Shown piece by piece: positions 17,319-25,851 of a DNA stretch of 49,527 nucleotides. Both the position numbers and the translations under genes were made by a program. The notes beneath the pieces are model-generated. The model saw only the letters and a program-made list of their open reading frames with translations. It had not been told where the DNA came from and did no database searches. The DNA is from an archaeon. GTDB taxonomy: Archaea > Thermoproteota > Nitrososphaeria > Nitrososphaerales > CADDZS01. The DNA lies in the NCBI GenBank assembly GCA_021792315.1, contig JAJYUX010000002.1:1-49527 (forward strand). The letters are read 5' to 3'. Each line of letters starts with the position of its first letter. Positions within the stretch are counted from its first letter, which is position 1.

Positions 17319-17828
17319 TTGCGTCGAGTGCTACAGAAATTGACGTCCACTGATGACTCTCATAGAAGTGATGCTGGTGCTTCCGCAAAGGATGATCCGA
17401 GATTTTCGCTAAAAGGCAATACCCTTAGAATCTACATGCACATTTTGAAAACTAAGAATAACGACTCGATTGGAATACGGGCAATCCAGAAGGAACTCAA
17501 CCTGTCCAGTCCGACACTATCCAGGTACCACTTGGAGAAGCTGCGTGACATGGGTCTACTCAGCCGGAATGAAGATGGAAGTTATTCGCTTCTGAAAGAG
17601 ATTAAGGTTGATGTCTTGCAACCGTTTATTTCCCTTGGTTCCTTGATAATTCCGAGGCTTTTCACATACGCTGTCGCGATTTCGATTTTATTTGTGTACT
17701 TTGTTGTCATTGTTATTCCATCCGGTAACCTCGCTGAACTAGAGTATTTCGGGTTAGCCATAGGTTCCATATCATTGTTCACAATTTGGTATGAGGCTAT
17801 CCGATCTTGGCGTAGCCTGCCGAGATAA
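17319..17828 (+). CDS. Membrane-bound winged-helix transcriptional regulator
   Basis: 169 aa: a disordered N-terminus, a winged-helix DNA-binding domain (about residues 30-95: LRIYMHILK, SIGIRAIQKELNLSSPTLSRYHLEKL, GLLSRNEDGSYSL), then two C-terminal membrane helices (about 112-132 and 142-158). This layout fits one-component regulators that sense from the membrane. It is divergent from the DUF4382 surface-protein gene, the obvious candidate target. The start is uncertain (see the TATA box). Confidence 0.8.
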   Translation: MRRVLQKLTSTDDSHRSDAGASAKDDPRFSLKGNTLRIYMHILKTKNNDSIGIRAIQKELNLSSPTLSRYHLEKLRDMGLLSRNEDGSYSLLKEIKVDVLQPFISLGSLIIPRLFTYAVAISILFVYFVVIVIPSGNLAELEYFGLAIGSISLFTIWYEAIRSWRSLPR

Positions 17829-17952
17829 AAGCAGATTCGTTCTTCTATTCTACTGTGAGCTTATGGAGAAAATGTGTTGTACAGATTGTGCAACACTGTA
17901 GCATTAAAGCCATCGCCGTTCAATCCCATCAAACCAAGAGATGAAGCAGTGA

Positions 17953-18246
17953 ATGGTCTCAGTAATGGCTCTAGGAATATTGGGTGTAGTCACAGGAATC
18001 GGAGCTACTTCGGTGGCGACTGGAGATGCAAGCACGGCAATAAACGCGATCAAGCAAGTAGCGCCTCATGGGCTGCAGGTGGCTCTTTCGCATGTGCCTT
18101 CATGGACGCATGCGCACCAAGTCTTGTCGCAACACCTTTCACAATACGCTCAAAATGGAGCAGTCGGCGGAACAAGTGGAGCGGGAGTTGCAGCTACGAT
18201 AAAAAGAGGACTGGGAAATATAAGTAAGGCACTCTTGCGTCATTGA
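17953..18246 (+). CDS. Small hypothetical protein with hydrophobic N-terminus
   Basis: 97 aa. The N-terminal MVSVMALGILGVVTGIGATSVATG looks like a signal sequence or anchor; the rest is His/Gln-rich with a Gly/Ala segment (GAVGGTSGAGVAAT) and a basic C-terminus. Unrecognised. A longer frame overlaps it (17874-18227), but its composition is less protein-like. Moderate support only. Confidence 0.45.
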   Translation: MVSVMALGILGVVTGIGATSVATGDASTAINAIKQVAPHGLQVALSHVPSWTHAHQVLSQHLSQYAQNGAVGGTSGAGVAATIKRGLGNISKALLRH

Positions 18247-18427
18247 TGTACTGTGAATATGCACTGGCCATGCTCTTACTTTATGCTATTACCTAGGAGC
18301 TGAGCGATCAGTTGCGACTATCATCACGATGCGCATTACGGGCTAAAGCGGTTCAAAGAACAGTCAGAGTTCTCACTCGAGAAGCTGATCTGTTTCTTGA
18401 GCAGAGTTCCAGACCTCAGATTTGCGT

Positions 18428-19279
18428 CTACCCGTAAGCTACACTGAAGCTCGTGCCATCAGTGCTTAGTGATGATGGCTCAGCTAGAATTGGGCCCTTG
18501 CTTCCTCCAACCATTGTGATTGCAACGTTCGTGAAAGCGCTAATCGAGCCGGAGTTTACTCCTATCGTTGCAGAACTTGACGTGAAAGTGTCCGAACCGA
18601 AGTTAGCTAGTGTAGTTAGAGAGCAGTGTGCTGCAATGCAAAGCGCCGGTCGTTCAACTATCCACTCAGCAGAGCTTTGTCCTGCGCCCGATACCGTTCC
18701 CGTAATTGTGTACCTTTGTCCACTCGTAGAGTCAGATATCGAAACCGAGAATGAGGAGCTTCCAAGTGCTGTGACCGACGCAATTATTGCATCGTTTGGA
18801 GCTACCGTGAAGACGGTCACAGATGCGCTGGGGTAAAACTCGTACCACGCCGAGTAGGAGGCCACACCATTACTACACTGTCCCATGACGCCTGTCTGCT
18901 CGACCGTGCTGTCTGAATAACCGTCAATCCCGACCCATATTGCCACGTAAGTTGTACCTGATGAAGGGCATGATAGCGCAGGCACGTACCAAGATCCTGA
19001 AACAGAAGTTACTCCAGATGAAGCTGTGACAGCATACCCCGACCAATTAGTACTGCAAGAAGATGAATCTGCGCCAGGTATCGTGGGGCACGTGAAACTG
19101 CCTCCGCCTCCCCCACCATGACCGCCGCCGTTTCCACCCTTGAAGCCAATGCTTGAATTGGGGTTGGTCTGGACGACAACACTTCCTGGAGGAGAGGAAG
19201 CTGCTGCAGGCAGAAGCGAGAAAGTCGATGCTACCAGAATTGCAAATATCGCCAAAGTAGCGACCCTGTTAATGCTCAT
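18428..19279 (-). CDS. Secreted G1-family (eqolisin) glutamic peptidase
   Basis: 283 aa with a signal peptide (residues 1-28, ending PAAAS), a Gly-rich linker (47-60), and a beta-sandwich peptidase domain from STNWSGYAV (76-84). Family blocks are WYVPALSC, AIWVGIDG, EQTGV with the catalytic Gln (Q128), SAWYEFYP, and AEWIVERP with the catalytic Glu (E205), then the closing NFGSDTFTSS. G1 peptidases work at low pH and are best known from fungi. Here the enzyme would digest proteins outside the cell. It stands alone. Confidence 0.88.
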   Translation of the reverse strand: MSINRVATLAIFAILVASTFSLLPAAASSPPGSVVVQTNPNSSIGFKGGNGGGHGGGGGGSFTCPTIPGADSSSCSTNWSGYAVTASSGVTSVSGSWYVPALSCPSSGTTYVAIWVGIDGYSDSTVEQTGVMGQCSNGVASYSAWYEFYPSASVTVFTVAPNDAIIASVTALGSSSFSVSISDSTSGQRYTITGTVSGAGQSSAEWIVERPALCIAAHCSLTTLANFGSDTFTSSSATIGVNSGSISAFTNVAITMVGGSKGPILAEPSSLSTDGTSFSVAYG

Positions 19280-19337
19280 GCTGTGTGTGCGACATAGCCA
19301 AATAGTTATGGCTTTCGAAACCGCAAATTGAGTGGTT

Positions 19338-19568
19338 TTAGAATTCAGAACTGGTCAAATATGAGTTCTCTCGAGCAGACTGGAATGCTTCCCTTAAGTT
19401 GCTGCAATGTTCCTTCAGACCGAACAATTCCTTTACGTTGTCTATCATTGCTTTCTTAACCACCTCTGAAGCCCCATCAAAAATAAGATCCATAGATTCC
19501 TCCACTTCTTCTGGCATATCTGGAATAATAGCGTCCTTGAGCATCGTTTTCCTTCGAAAGCTGTACAT
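19338..19568 (-). CDS. Small hypothetical protein
   Basis: From the ATG at 19568 the product is 76 aa: MYSFRRKTMLKDAIIPDMPE, then acidic helices around SMDLIFDGASEVVKKAMIDN and KELFGLKEHCSN. The frame extends upstream to 19634, but that part overlaps a VOC remnant on the other strand. No family is recognised; the amphipathic helical content looks protein-like. Confidence 0.5.
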   Translation of the reverse strand: MYSFRRKTMLKDAIIPDMPEEVEESMDLIFDGASEVVKKAMIDNVKELFGLKEHCSNLREAFQSARENSYLTSSEF

Positions 19569-19589
19569 GAATGGCGCTGTGGCAGTGGC

Positions 19590-19803
19590 CCTGAAATCGA
19601 GTTGAATTACTACGGCGAGGAAAGCAAGTACCATGAACCCTACCCCTAGTGAGGAGCTTAATCATCTAGCGTTCCAGGTTGACAAGTTTCTTTCCGAAAC
19701 CAAGAAGCTTGGTCATGACAAGACTCTGGAAGTGAAATCAAAAAACAGCAAGTGGGGCTACATAAAGGACCCAAAGGGAATTTTCATTGAGCTCTGTGCC
19801 TGA
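19590..19803 (+). pseudogene. VOC/glyoxalase-family fragment, frameshifted
   Basis: One frame reads PEIELNYYGEESKYHEPYP then stops (TAG); a second frame, from ATG 19633, continues PSEELNHLAFQVDKFL and ends YIKDPKGIFIELCA. Together they form the C-terminal half of a vicinal-oxygen-chelate (glyoxalase-like) protein, including the metal-ligand Glu of the IEL motif. The N-terminal half is missing and the frame is broken at about 19635, so I call it a remnant. Confidence 0.7.
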
Positions 19804-19839
19804 TTCAATCGCCCTTACAATAGAGGCGGAGAACCATCT

Positions 19840-20115
19840 CTAATTTTCCCACAAAACTGAACCAACGTAAATCGAAGAGGTTAGAGGCTGATATTCTTTC
19901 CCTGTAGAGACGCGGCGCAATCTTGAATTCACTCCTGACATCAGGCGAGTGATCCTTTTCCTCTGCCATATGACGATCCATGCATCAAAGAGAGCATATC
20001 CAAGACCGAATAGAAGATTCATGTTACGCATTCCAAGCGAGTAAGCAAACATAATCGAAGACATGTCAACGACGCTTGCCACCATGTTCTCCTTTAATGC
20101 ATCATTCATAACCAT
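19840..20115 (-). CDS. Small membrane protein with FDAWIVIWQR motif, copy A
   Basis: 91 aa. A hydrophobic helix (about residues 17-50) ends in LGYALFDAWIVIWQRKRITR, followed by a basic soluble tail. A second protein near 34.5 kb shares the FDAWIVIWQR core and the same layout (helix, motif, basic tail), so the two are paralogs. Function unknown. The ATG at 20115 is the first start; internal Met codons are also possible. Confidence 0.6.
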   Translation of the reverse strand: MVMNDALKENMVASVVDMSSIMFAYSLGMRNMNLLFGLGYALFDAWIVIWQRKRITRLMSGVNSRLRRVSTGKEYQPLTSSIYVGSVLWEN

Positions 20116-20890
20116 GCGTCACTCGAAAGACTATACATTCAAAATGTAATAGGCAGAAAATGCTTTGGTGTCATTTTACGTTGACAAAGAGAGCAAAAAC
20201 ATCTTCATTTTTCGAATGATTATGTCTCATGTGGTACCGTGCTTGAATGAATTTGACTTTGTTTGTTCGTTGCCTTCTTAGTTGAAGGTCATTCAGAAGA
20301 GGCCTATTCTAGAAAGTCAAATTGCTGGAACACTTTCAGTATGGGTATGCGAATTGCAAACTAATCTAGAATGTCAGAAAGCAAAATGCAATGTGAAACC
20401 TTTTTGCACGCTGGTACTTCGCAGTTGCCTTTGCAAGTTGAGGCAAGCATCCATGCTCGATCGATGCCATCATACGTTGTTGTGGAATGAAGCTTTGGAT
20501 AACCTGTGATTGATATTGCCATCGCAACCATACTATTACAATTGTGATATTACACGACCAGTAAATGATTCACCCAAGTTCCAACAGATCGATAACAGTA
20601 AGATAATATTGTTCTAGAAAATTCGTTTGATTAATGGGTGTTTTACGGCCGCTTTTGTCCGCACCTCTCTCCTTTTAATTGGATCGCAGTAACTAACAAT
20701 CGAATATCAGCTCGAAACCGCATAAATCTATATTATATATGGTAGTGAATGCCTTGACTCGGTCCTGTTTTCCTACTTCGAGCAATTTGCGATATGAATT
20801 TACGGAGATTCATGCAAGGATAGTACTGCAAATCCGTATCACGAATGGGCCAATCCTAAATAGGTTAGAGCGGGCTCTTGATCGACTGAT
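20116..20890. other. AT-rich intergenic region with a strong TATA-like box
   Basis: No supported gene across 775 bp. A 75-codon frame (20282-20509) is Cys-rich and unlike its neighbours, so I discount it. A TATA-like run CTATATTATATATGG at about 20729-20743 could serve a small transcript or the small membrane gene downstream. Confidence 0.5.
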
Positions 20891-21022
20891 TTGGGCAAGA
20901 TTCGCGATTACCTGAACCGATTAGATGAGAAATACGATCACCATTTTAGCGGCAAAAAGATACTGCTCAGTACTTTGGCTGCCTGTGTGATTGTCTCACT
21001 AATTGAACTAGCTATGGCATAG
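20891..21022 (+). CDS. 43-aa single-pass membrane peptide
   Basis: From TTG 20891: MGKIRDYLNRLDEKYDHHF, then a membrane helix ILLSTLAACVIVSLIELAMA reaching the stop. A charged, helical N-terminus followed by one C-terminal membrane segment is a common micro-protein layout. No family is known to me. Support is the clean amphipathic/hydrophobic division; the start codon is uncertain. Confidence 0.45.
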   Translation: MGKIRDYLNRLDEKYDHHFSGKKILLSTLAACVIVSLIELAMA

Positions 21023-21161
21023 TGCGAGATTCAAGCGAGAATCCATCTCCAAGTTCTCTGACATTAAAGCTTGTACTCAATCTCTTTGGTTTGAGGTTGA
21101 TGTGAGCTTTACGTAGCCCAAATCGTATAGCTTAATCTAACTCAAAGATCAACTAGTTCCA

Positions 21162-22442
21162 ATGGCAGTCGCTTCGCTGGAACTCGTATTGACAGTATTC
21201 TTGGCAATAATGCTGGTTGCCCAGATATTGTCACTGAAAGCCAAAGTTCCATACACAATGATCCTTGTTTTCATAGGAGTAGGAGTTGCAGCTGTTGCTA
21301 CTCTACCTCTAGCAGGATCGAACGCCATAACGGATGCAATTTCTTACGTAATTGATCAGATGAGCTCTTTCTACACTGGTCTAGTGGGGGGCGGGCTCTT
21401 CGTCGGTATCGTAGTTCCTCCACTAATTTTCGAGGCGATGTTGCACATTCGAGCCCCTGATCTTAGGGCAGTCATAAGGCCTTCAATTGTTCTCGCCACG
21501 GTTGGCGTCGTAATTGCAACCCTTGTTGGAGGAACGATTCTTTGGGAATTGTCTGGGTTACCCCTGAGTATCTCTCTCTTATTTGGGGCGATCATAGCTC
21601 CTACTGATGTAGTCACTGTGCTGGAGGTGACGCGAAGACTGAACGTCCCTTCAAGACTAGCTGTGCTTATGAACACCGAGGCAGCTTTCAATGATGCGAC
21701 TGCCATCATCGTCTTCACAATAGTTCTATCTTCTCTGAGCCTTCCGCGCTTGCCCATTGCAACTGCACTTTTCAGCTTCTTATTCAGCATTGCTGGCGGG
21801 GCGGTCGTAGGTGCAGCTGTCGCATACCTTGCAAGTTGGATCCACTCGATAACTCATGACAAGATTGCCCAATTGATTCTGACAATCTCGGCGGTGTATG
21901 GCTCGTACGTTTTTGCCTCTGGTATCGGAGCGTCTGGACTCATCTCCGTCGCAGTAGTTGGCCTATACTTTGGAAATGTGACGATCAAATCGAAGATGCT
22001 GATCGAGACACAAGACACAATCCTTACTTTCTGGGAAGTCGCTGCCTTCGTGGGAAACTCCGTAGCCTTCCTTTTGATCGGTTTTGAGACGAATCTCGTC
22101 ACTTTCGGCGAGTCTATTGTGTTCATTCTTTTTGCCTATATGGCGGTCATAATGGCCCGAGCAGCATCAGTGTACCCGATCTTAGCGATCTTCAATCAGC
22201 TTGGAGAGAACCTTCCGTTTACATGGAGTAATGTTGCAATGTTCGGCGGGGTACGAGGCGCGCTATCAATTGCGTTGGCTGCTTCGCTTAGTGCTTCTGC
22301 GATATTGTCCGATTCCGACGTCCATATCATTACAAGCATGGTACTGGGTGTCGCATTCCTGTCGATCGTGATCCAGACACCGATCCTTTCTCAATACGCC
22401 AAGAAAAGGTTGGGGGAACAAGAGACCCTCGACTCGAAATGA
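21162..22442 (+). CDS. Na+/H+ antiporter, CPA1 (NhaP-like)
   Basis: 426 aa with about 12 membrane helices. It exchanges cytoplasmic Na+ (or K+) for H+, aiding pH and salt balance. Key CPA1 motifs: APTDVVTVLEV (about 148-158), the paired ion-binding ND in EAAFNDATAIIVF (about 176-188), and GGVRGALSIALA (about 363-374) with the conserved Arg. No long cytoplasmic C-terminal domain is present. The ATG at 21162 gives a normal first helix. It stands alone. Confidence 0.9.
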   Translation: MAVASLELVLTVFLAIMLVAQILSLKAKVPYTMILVFIGVGVAAVATLPLAGSNAITDAISYVIDQMSSFYTGLVGGGLFVGIVVPPLIFEAMLHIRAPDLRAVIRPSIVLATVGVVIATLVGGTILWELSGLPLSISLLFGAIIAPTDVVTVLEVTRRLNVPSRLAVLMNTEAAFNDATAIIVFTIVLSSLSLPRLPIATALFSFLFSIAGGAVVGAAVAYLASWIHSITHDKIAQLILTISAVYGSYVFASGIGASGLISVAVVGLYFGNVTIKSKMLIETQDTILTFWEVAAFVGNSVAFLLIGFETNLVTFGESIVFILFAYMAVIMARAASVYPILAIFNQLGENLPFTWSNVAMFGGVRGALSIALAASLSASAILSDSDVHIITSMVLGVAFLSIVIQTPILSQYAKKRLGEQETLDSK

Positions 22443-22615
22443 GATAATCCTGACAAAGACAAATAACTAAAATCCTCTCATTAGGGTGGCTGGTTTTAGA
22501 TTGTCATTGCTATGAAAGGGATCAATTACATAACAAACTTCCTTTACCACTCTGTTCTAATCAGCTTAGATAAATAGCAAGAGCGCTTTTTCAAATCCTT
22601 ACGAGGTAGATCGAA

Positions 22616-23209
22616 TTGAGTCTAGAACTACCGCAAGGATTCACCGGATTCCTTTCCGGACAGCCGGAAACTGTTGTTGTCTTGATACTGCTGGTCGTCT
22701 CTCTCGCACTCGTCTTCGCTGGAAGAGAAATTATCAAAGCGCTCGCATTCTTAATTACAGGTGCGGTCGGTGCTGTGGTCGGGGCTTCACTCGCAACAGC
22801 CTACCTAGGAGCACTGGGAACAATTGGTCAAATTCTCGGAGCTGTTGCAGGTTTTCTTGTCGGCGGCTTGTTTGGAATCATGCTCGTAGTGCTTGGAATA
22901 GGAATCGCATTGGGATACGTCGGTTACTCCATAGCAAGTGGTTTGTTTTCCAACGAGATCATATCGCTGGTCACGGGTCTGGTTCTATTCGCGATTGGGA
23001 TAGTTCTGGCTGACAGGATACTCGAAGTTGCAACGGCATTCCTCGGAGGCCTGCTGCTCTATAACCTGATGACCTCCCTCGGAATTGGTGTGGAAATCGC
23101 TGCTGTCTTCGGTTTTCTCGTCGGAATACTCGGCGTGTGGACCCAGATGAAAGGACCAATGTCCCATGTGAGAAGGACTAGCACCGTTACTACTGTTGTT
23201 CAGTCGTAA
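22616..23209 (+). CDS. Polytopic membrane protein of unknown function
   Basis: 197 aa with six or so Gly/Ala-rich membrane helices (from VVVLILLVVSLALVFAG onward) and a short basic cytoplasmic tail (MKGPMSHVRRTST). The repeated glycines suggest tight helix packing. No family name can be given. It starts with TTG; the last 10 bp overlap the convergent hydroxy-acid oxidase gene. Confidence 0.75.
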   Translation: MSLELPQGFTGFLSGQPETVVVLILLVVSLALVFAGREIIKALAFLITGAVGAVVGASLATAYLGALGTIGQILGAVAGFLVGGLFGIMLVVLGIGIALGYVGYSIASGLFSNEIISLVTGLVLFAIGIVLADRILEVATAFLGGLLLYNLMTSLGIGVEIAAVFGFLVGILGVWTQMKGPMSHVRRTSTVTTVVQS

Positions 23210-24309
23210 CGGCGAATCACTGAACGATCGAGTTCACTGATTGAAGTGCAACCGCAGAATGCGAGTGCTACTTCCATTTCTGAAATCAGGTTCTCGATCA
23301 CCTTTCTAACTCCCGCCTCTCCACCGACAGAAAGGGCGTAAATGTACAGGTGGCCAAAGTCAACGGCCGAGGCACCAAGCGCAAGAGCTTTCACTGCATA
23401 GACTCCACCCCTGATTCCGCTGTCCAGAAGTACGGGAATCTTGCCCTGCACAATCTCAAGGACTTCAGGTAACGCATCCATTGTTGCACAGACGCCGTCC
23501 TGATGGCGGGCTCCATGGTTTGAAACTATCAAACCGTCGACATCATAGGTTAGTGCAAGTTCAGCATCCTTGGGATTAACAATCCCCTTTAAGATCACGG
23601 GCAACCCTGACTCGCGCTTTACGAAATCCAGATCTGACCAAGAGAAGGAAGTAGACTGGCGTACTCTTGTGAGATACTCTTGAATCTCCTCCTTTCCCCG
23701 AAACTTTTCGGTTCGTGAAAGAAAGACTGGATCGGAATAATAGTTAGCAGTCCCCGTAGGTTTGTAGTCAGGTATGAGCTCATATTGTGGGTACCTACCC
23801 CGATCAACCGTCATGACGACCGCTGTATAACCCGAAGACTTTGCCCTGTGAAGGAGGCTTGCATTAATTTCCGGTTCAGAGGAAGGATACAGCTGAAACC
23901 ATCTCGTCGAATCACCCATCGCTTTCGCCACATCTTCAATCGTCTTCGATGAATAAGTGCTGAGGATGAACGGAATTCCCTTGGATGCTGCCGCTGTAGA
24001 TGACTCAAGCTCACCCCTAGGATGATACATTGTCTGGCTCCCTACTGGCGCGAGTAGAATAGGAGCAGGGATCCTTGAGCCGAAAAGAGTGACAGAAATA
24101 TCAACTCTGGACATGTCGCGGAGAACTCTAGGGATCAACCTCCACTTGTAGAAAGCCTCATAATTCGCTCTTTGCGCCATGCCTTCACCACCCGGAGCAT
24201 GAAGGTAACTGAAGGGTCCAGGCTTCACTGCTTTTTCAGCCGCGATAGCCCATCCCTCGTATGAAACAGGAAATCGGGTTACTTTCCTTACGCGTGTTCT
24301 CTTTGGCAC
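23200..24309 (-). CDS. FMN-dependent alpha-hydroxy-acid dehydrogenase/oxidase (lactate 2-monooxygenase-like)
   Basis: 369 aa, TIM-barrel FMN enzyme. Family blocks: PILLAPVGSQTM, FILSTYSSKTIEDVA, RWFQLYPS, the FMN Lys in VILKGI, the catalytic His/Arg in SNHGARHQDG, and the FMN-phosphate loop DSGIRGGVYAVKALALGA with GGEAGV. In the family the active-site block is usually SNHGGRQ-D-G; here Gly is Ala and an extra His follows Arg. The block after strand 4 reads VMTVDRGRYPQYE rather than the usual T-V-D-x-P-x-x-G-x-R, so the substrate may differ from L-lactate. Confidence 0.85.
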   Translation of the reverse strand: MPKRTRVRKVTRFPVSYEGWAIAAEKAVKPGPFSYLHAPGGEGMAQRANYEAFYKWRLIPRVLRDMSRVDISVTLFGSRIPAPILLAPVGSQTMYHPRGELESSTAAASKGIPFILSTYSSKTIEDVAKAMGDSTRWFQLYPSSEPEINASLLHRAKSSGYTAVVMTVDRGRYPQYELIPDYKPTGTANYYSDPVFLSRTEKFRGKEEIQEYLTRVRQSTSFSWSDLDFVKRESGLPVILKGIVNPKDAELALTYDVDGLIVSNHGARHQDGVCATMDALPEVLEIVQGKIPVLLDSGIRGGVYAVKALALGASAVDFGHLYIYALSVGGEAGVRKVIENLISEMEVALAFCGCTSISELDRSVIRRYD

Positions 24310-24409
24310 GTGGCTCGCATGCCTCCGAGTTCTAATAAGATGTTCGAGTCAGAGTCACGCTCCCGATGCAGTGAGATTATTCCGGGCATGAGAAGGAAAA
24401 ATTCACCCA

Positions 24410-24450
24410 TTTTGGTAAATTCCAAAAAAGAGCATATCGTTTTTCGATAT
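24410..24450. promoter_or_regulatory. Two adjacent inverted repeats (operator-like)
   Basis: TTTTGG-TAAATT-CCAAAA (24410-24427) and ATATCG-TTTTT-CGATAT (24434-24450) lie between the divergent oxidase gene (start 24309) and the zinc micro-protein gene (start 24496). The spacing suits repressor sites at the latter promoter. Confidence 0.45.
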
Positions 24451-24495
24451 AGGGTACCTACAGGGTTATCTTAGGGTGCATTTATCCCAGAACTC

Positions 24496-24639
24496 ATGTC
24501 ACTGATGTTAAAACAAGTTGTCGTTCCGACTGCTCTCGTCTACTCTCCATGTGAGAATTGTGAGAAGCATCCGATGTATCCGGAAATTCTGCCGGTGACG
24601 CTTCATCGCGGCAACACATGTCTCATTTGTGGCAAGTAG
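24496..24639 (+). CDS. 47-aa zinc-ribbon micro-protein
   Basis: MSLMLKQVVVPTALVYSPC begins the protein; CENC at about residues 19-22 and CLIC at about 42-45, ending GK, give two CxxC knuckles 20 residues apart, enough for one structural Zn site. The short length fits archaeal zinc-ribbon micro-proteins that bind DNA or protein partners. It lies 14 bp upstream of a second Cys-rich small gene, and two dyads lie just upstream. Confidence 0.65.
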   Translation: MSLMLKQVVVPTALVYSPCENCEKHPMYPEILPVTLHRGNTCLICGK

Positions 24640-24653
24640 GGATATATCTGACA

Positions 24654-24911
24654 ATGCTGGCAATGCAATCACTGAAAGGTGCGATCAGGACGAGCGTAGT
24701 AAGCATAGAACAACTAGCTGCGTGTGAATTTTGCGGCACTCCATTTGCTTCTCTTGATCTTTCTGTACCCAGGAAACTACGTGGTAGATACTGCTCCGAA
24801 ACTTGCCAGAGAAGGGCCGCACGGAGGAGAGTAAGCGCCCGGTTAGCACAACCTCCGTCGAAGAGATCTCTTAAACGACTGCGATTCACGAACCCGCTCT
24901 ATTTCAGCTAG
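24654..24911 (+). CDS. Small basic zinc-finger protein
   Basis: From ATG 24654 the protein is 85 aa (MLAMQSLKGAIRTSVVS). A C4-type finger reads CEFCGTPF, 15 residues, then RYCSETCQRRAARRR, followed by a very basic tail (KRSLKRLRF). The finger resembles FCS-like or DUF-type treble clefs; the basic tail suggests nucleic-acid binding. The frame is open to 24618, but that part overlaps the upstream micro-gene, so the later start is preferred. Confidence 0.65.
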   Translation: MLAMQSLKGAIRTSVVSIEQLAACEFCGTPFASLDLSVPRKLRGRYCSETCQRRAARRRVSARLAQPPSKRSLKRLRFTNPLYFS

Positions 24912-25438
24912 ATCCTATTTCGTCCAGATTTAATCCGTTCTTCGCAGAAAAATCATAATAGTTTGCGTCGCAGCCTTTTTTGGAAAACTCATCTTTATGC
25001 TTTATCAAGAGCCACGACTCCTTTCCTCTGAAGCCTTTTGTCCTAACTAGGGCGAATGATCCTCGCAGTTTTTTTCCGTATAATCTGAACTTCACGTTTC
25101 CCTCTTTGAGCGAGTCCGCCATCATTTGTTCCCCTCGATCTCTCCTCAATTTCTTCTCGGGATCCTTTTGCGAGTTCTAGTTCAGGGTTGAACGAACCTT
25201 CATCCCAGATCATCACCACTCCTGCACCATAGCCTTTAGGGAGGACACCCTCGAATTTTCTGTATTCCAACGCGTAATCCGACGTTGGCATCGCAAGCCT
25301 CTTGACGGAACTGTCCAAAGTCAGTCCCTTTGGTATGGACCAAGAGACCATGGATTCCGAATACTCCAATCTAGAATCATAGTGGAGTCTAGTTGCCTTG
25401 TGCTTTTGAACTACGAAGTAGAAAGATCCAGAGATCAC
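24904..25438 (-). pseudogene. LigD-type 3'-phosphoesterase (PE domain), frameshifted and missing active-site residues
   Basis: The frame from GTG 25438 encodes the PE-domain start: FVVQKHKATRLHYDSRLE, SWSIPKGLTLD, EYRKFEGVLPKGYGAG. After a frame change near 25110-25150, a second frame finishes the domain: NVKFRLYGKKLRGSFALVR and WLLIKHKDE. PE domains trim 3'-phosphates or ribonucleotides in NHEJ repair. The position usually holding His (E-D-H-P-L-E-Y) is Tyr here, and one residue is deleted in the P-x-G-E-Y-G-A-G turn. Frame break plus lost residues argue for a pseudogene. Confidence 0.75.
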
Positions 25439-25481
25439 CGCGCTGTCTGAAACACAGGTGCTTGAAAGGATTCTCTACTAT

Positions 25482-25709
25482 CTAGTCGTTGAACAAGCAC
25501 GGATGTGTTACATAATTTGTATTGGACACACTACTTCCATTGCTGATGAAATGCACGTAGATGACATGCTGTCCAGTTGGAGATTGCGTATATTGCAGCA
25601 CAGTTCCCCCGCCAGTATAGTTCATTGAGTGGATCGAAAGCGCCAACGCTACAAAGAATATTACAACAAGCGCTATCAGCGTTACCTTTGGATTGCCTTT
25701 AAGGTTCAT
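25482..25709 (-). CDS. Small membrane-anchored extracellular peptide
   Basis: 75 aa from ATG 25709: basic MNLKGNPK, one membrane helix VTLIALVVIFFVALALSIHS, then a polar Thr/Ser/Asn-rich domain (GQHVIYVHFISNGSS) likely outside the cell. A TATA-like ATTTATAAAAAA sits about 29 bp upstream, and a GCCCAA/TTGGGC inverted repeat lies directly before the ATG. Function unknown. Confidence 0.6.
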   Translation of the reverse strand: MNLKGNPKVTLIALVVIFFVALALSIHSMNYTGGGTVLQYTQSPTGQHVIYVHFISNGSSVSNTNYVTHPCLFND

Positions 25710-25710
25710 T

Positions 25711-25743
25711 GCCCAAGAAGTTGGGCCATCGTTTTTTATAAAT
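25711..25743 (-). promoter_or_regulatory. Promoter and palindrome of the small membrane-peptide gene
   Basis: The palindrome GCCCAA-GAAG-TTGGGC (25711-25726) lies between a TATA-like box (about 25732-25743 on the minus strand) and the ATG at 25709. It covers the expected transcription start, a good place for a repressor. Confidence 0.45.
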
Positions 25744-25851
25744 GGTTCGGTTCGTCAATTACTATTTGTCGTCAATTTGGGATGATTCTTGGAAAGAAGA
25801 TAATAGCAGTAGCGAAGGGATGAAATTCTGCAGATCGGCGGAAATAGCGTA

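Noticed and set aside
20282..20509. 75-codon Cys-rich plus frame
   Set aside because: Composition is random-like; Cys spacing does not form pairs; no promoter at the right place.
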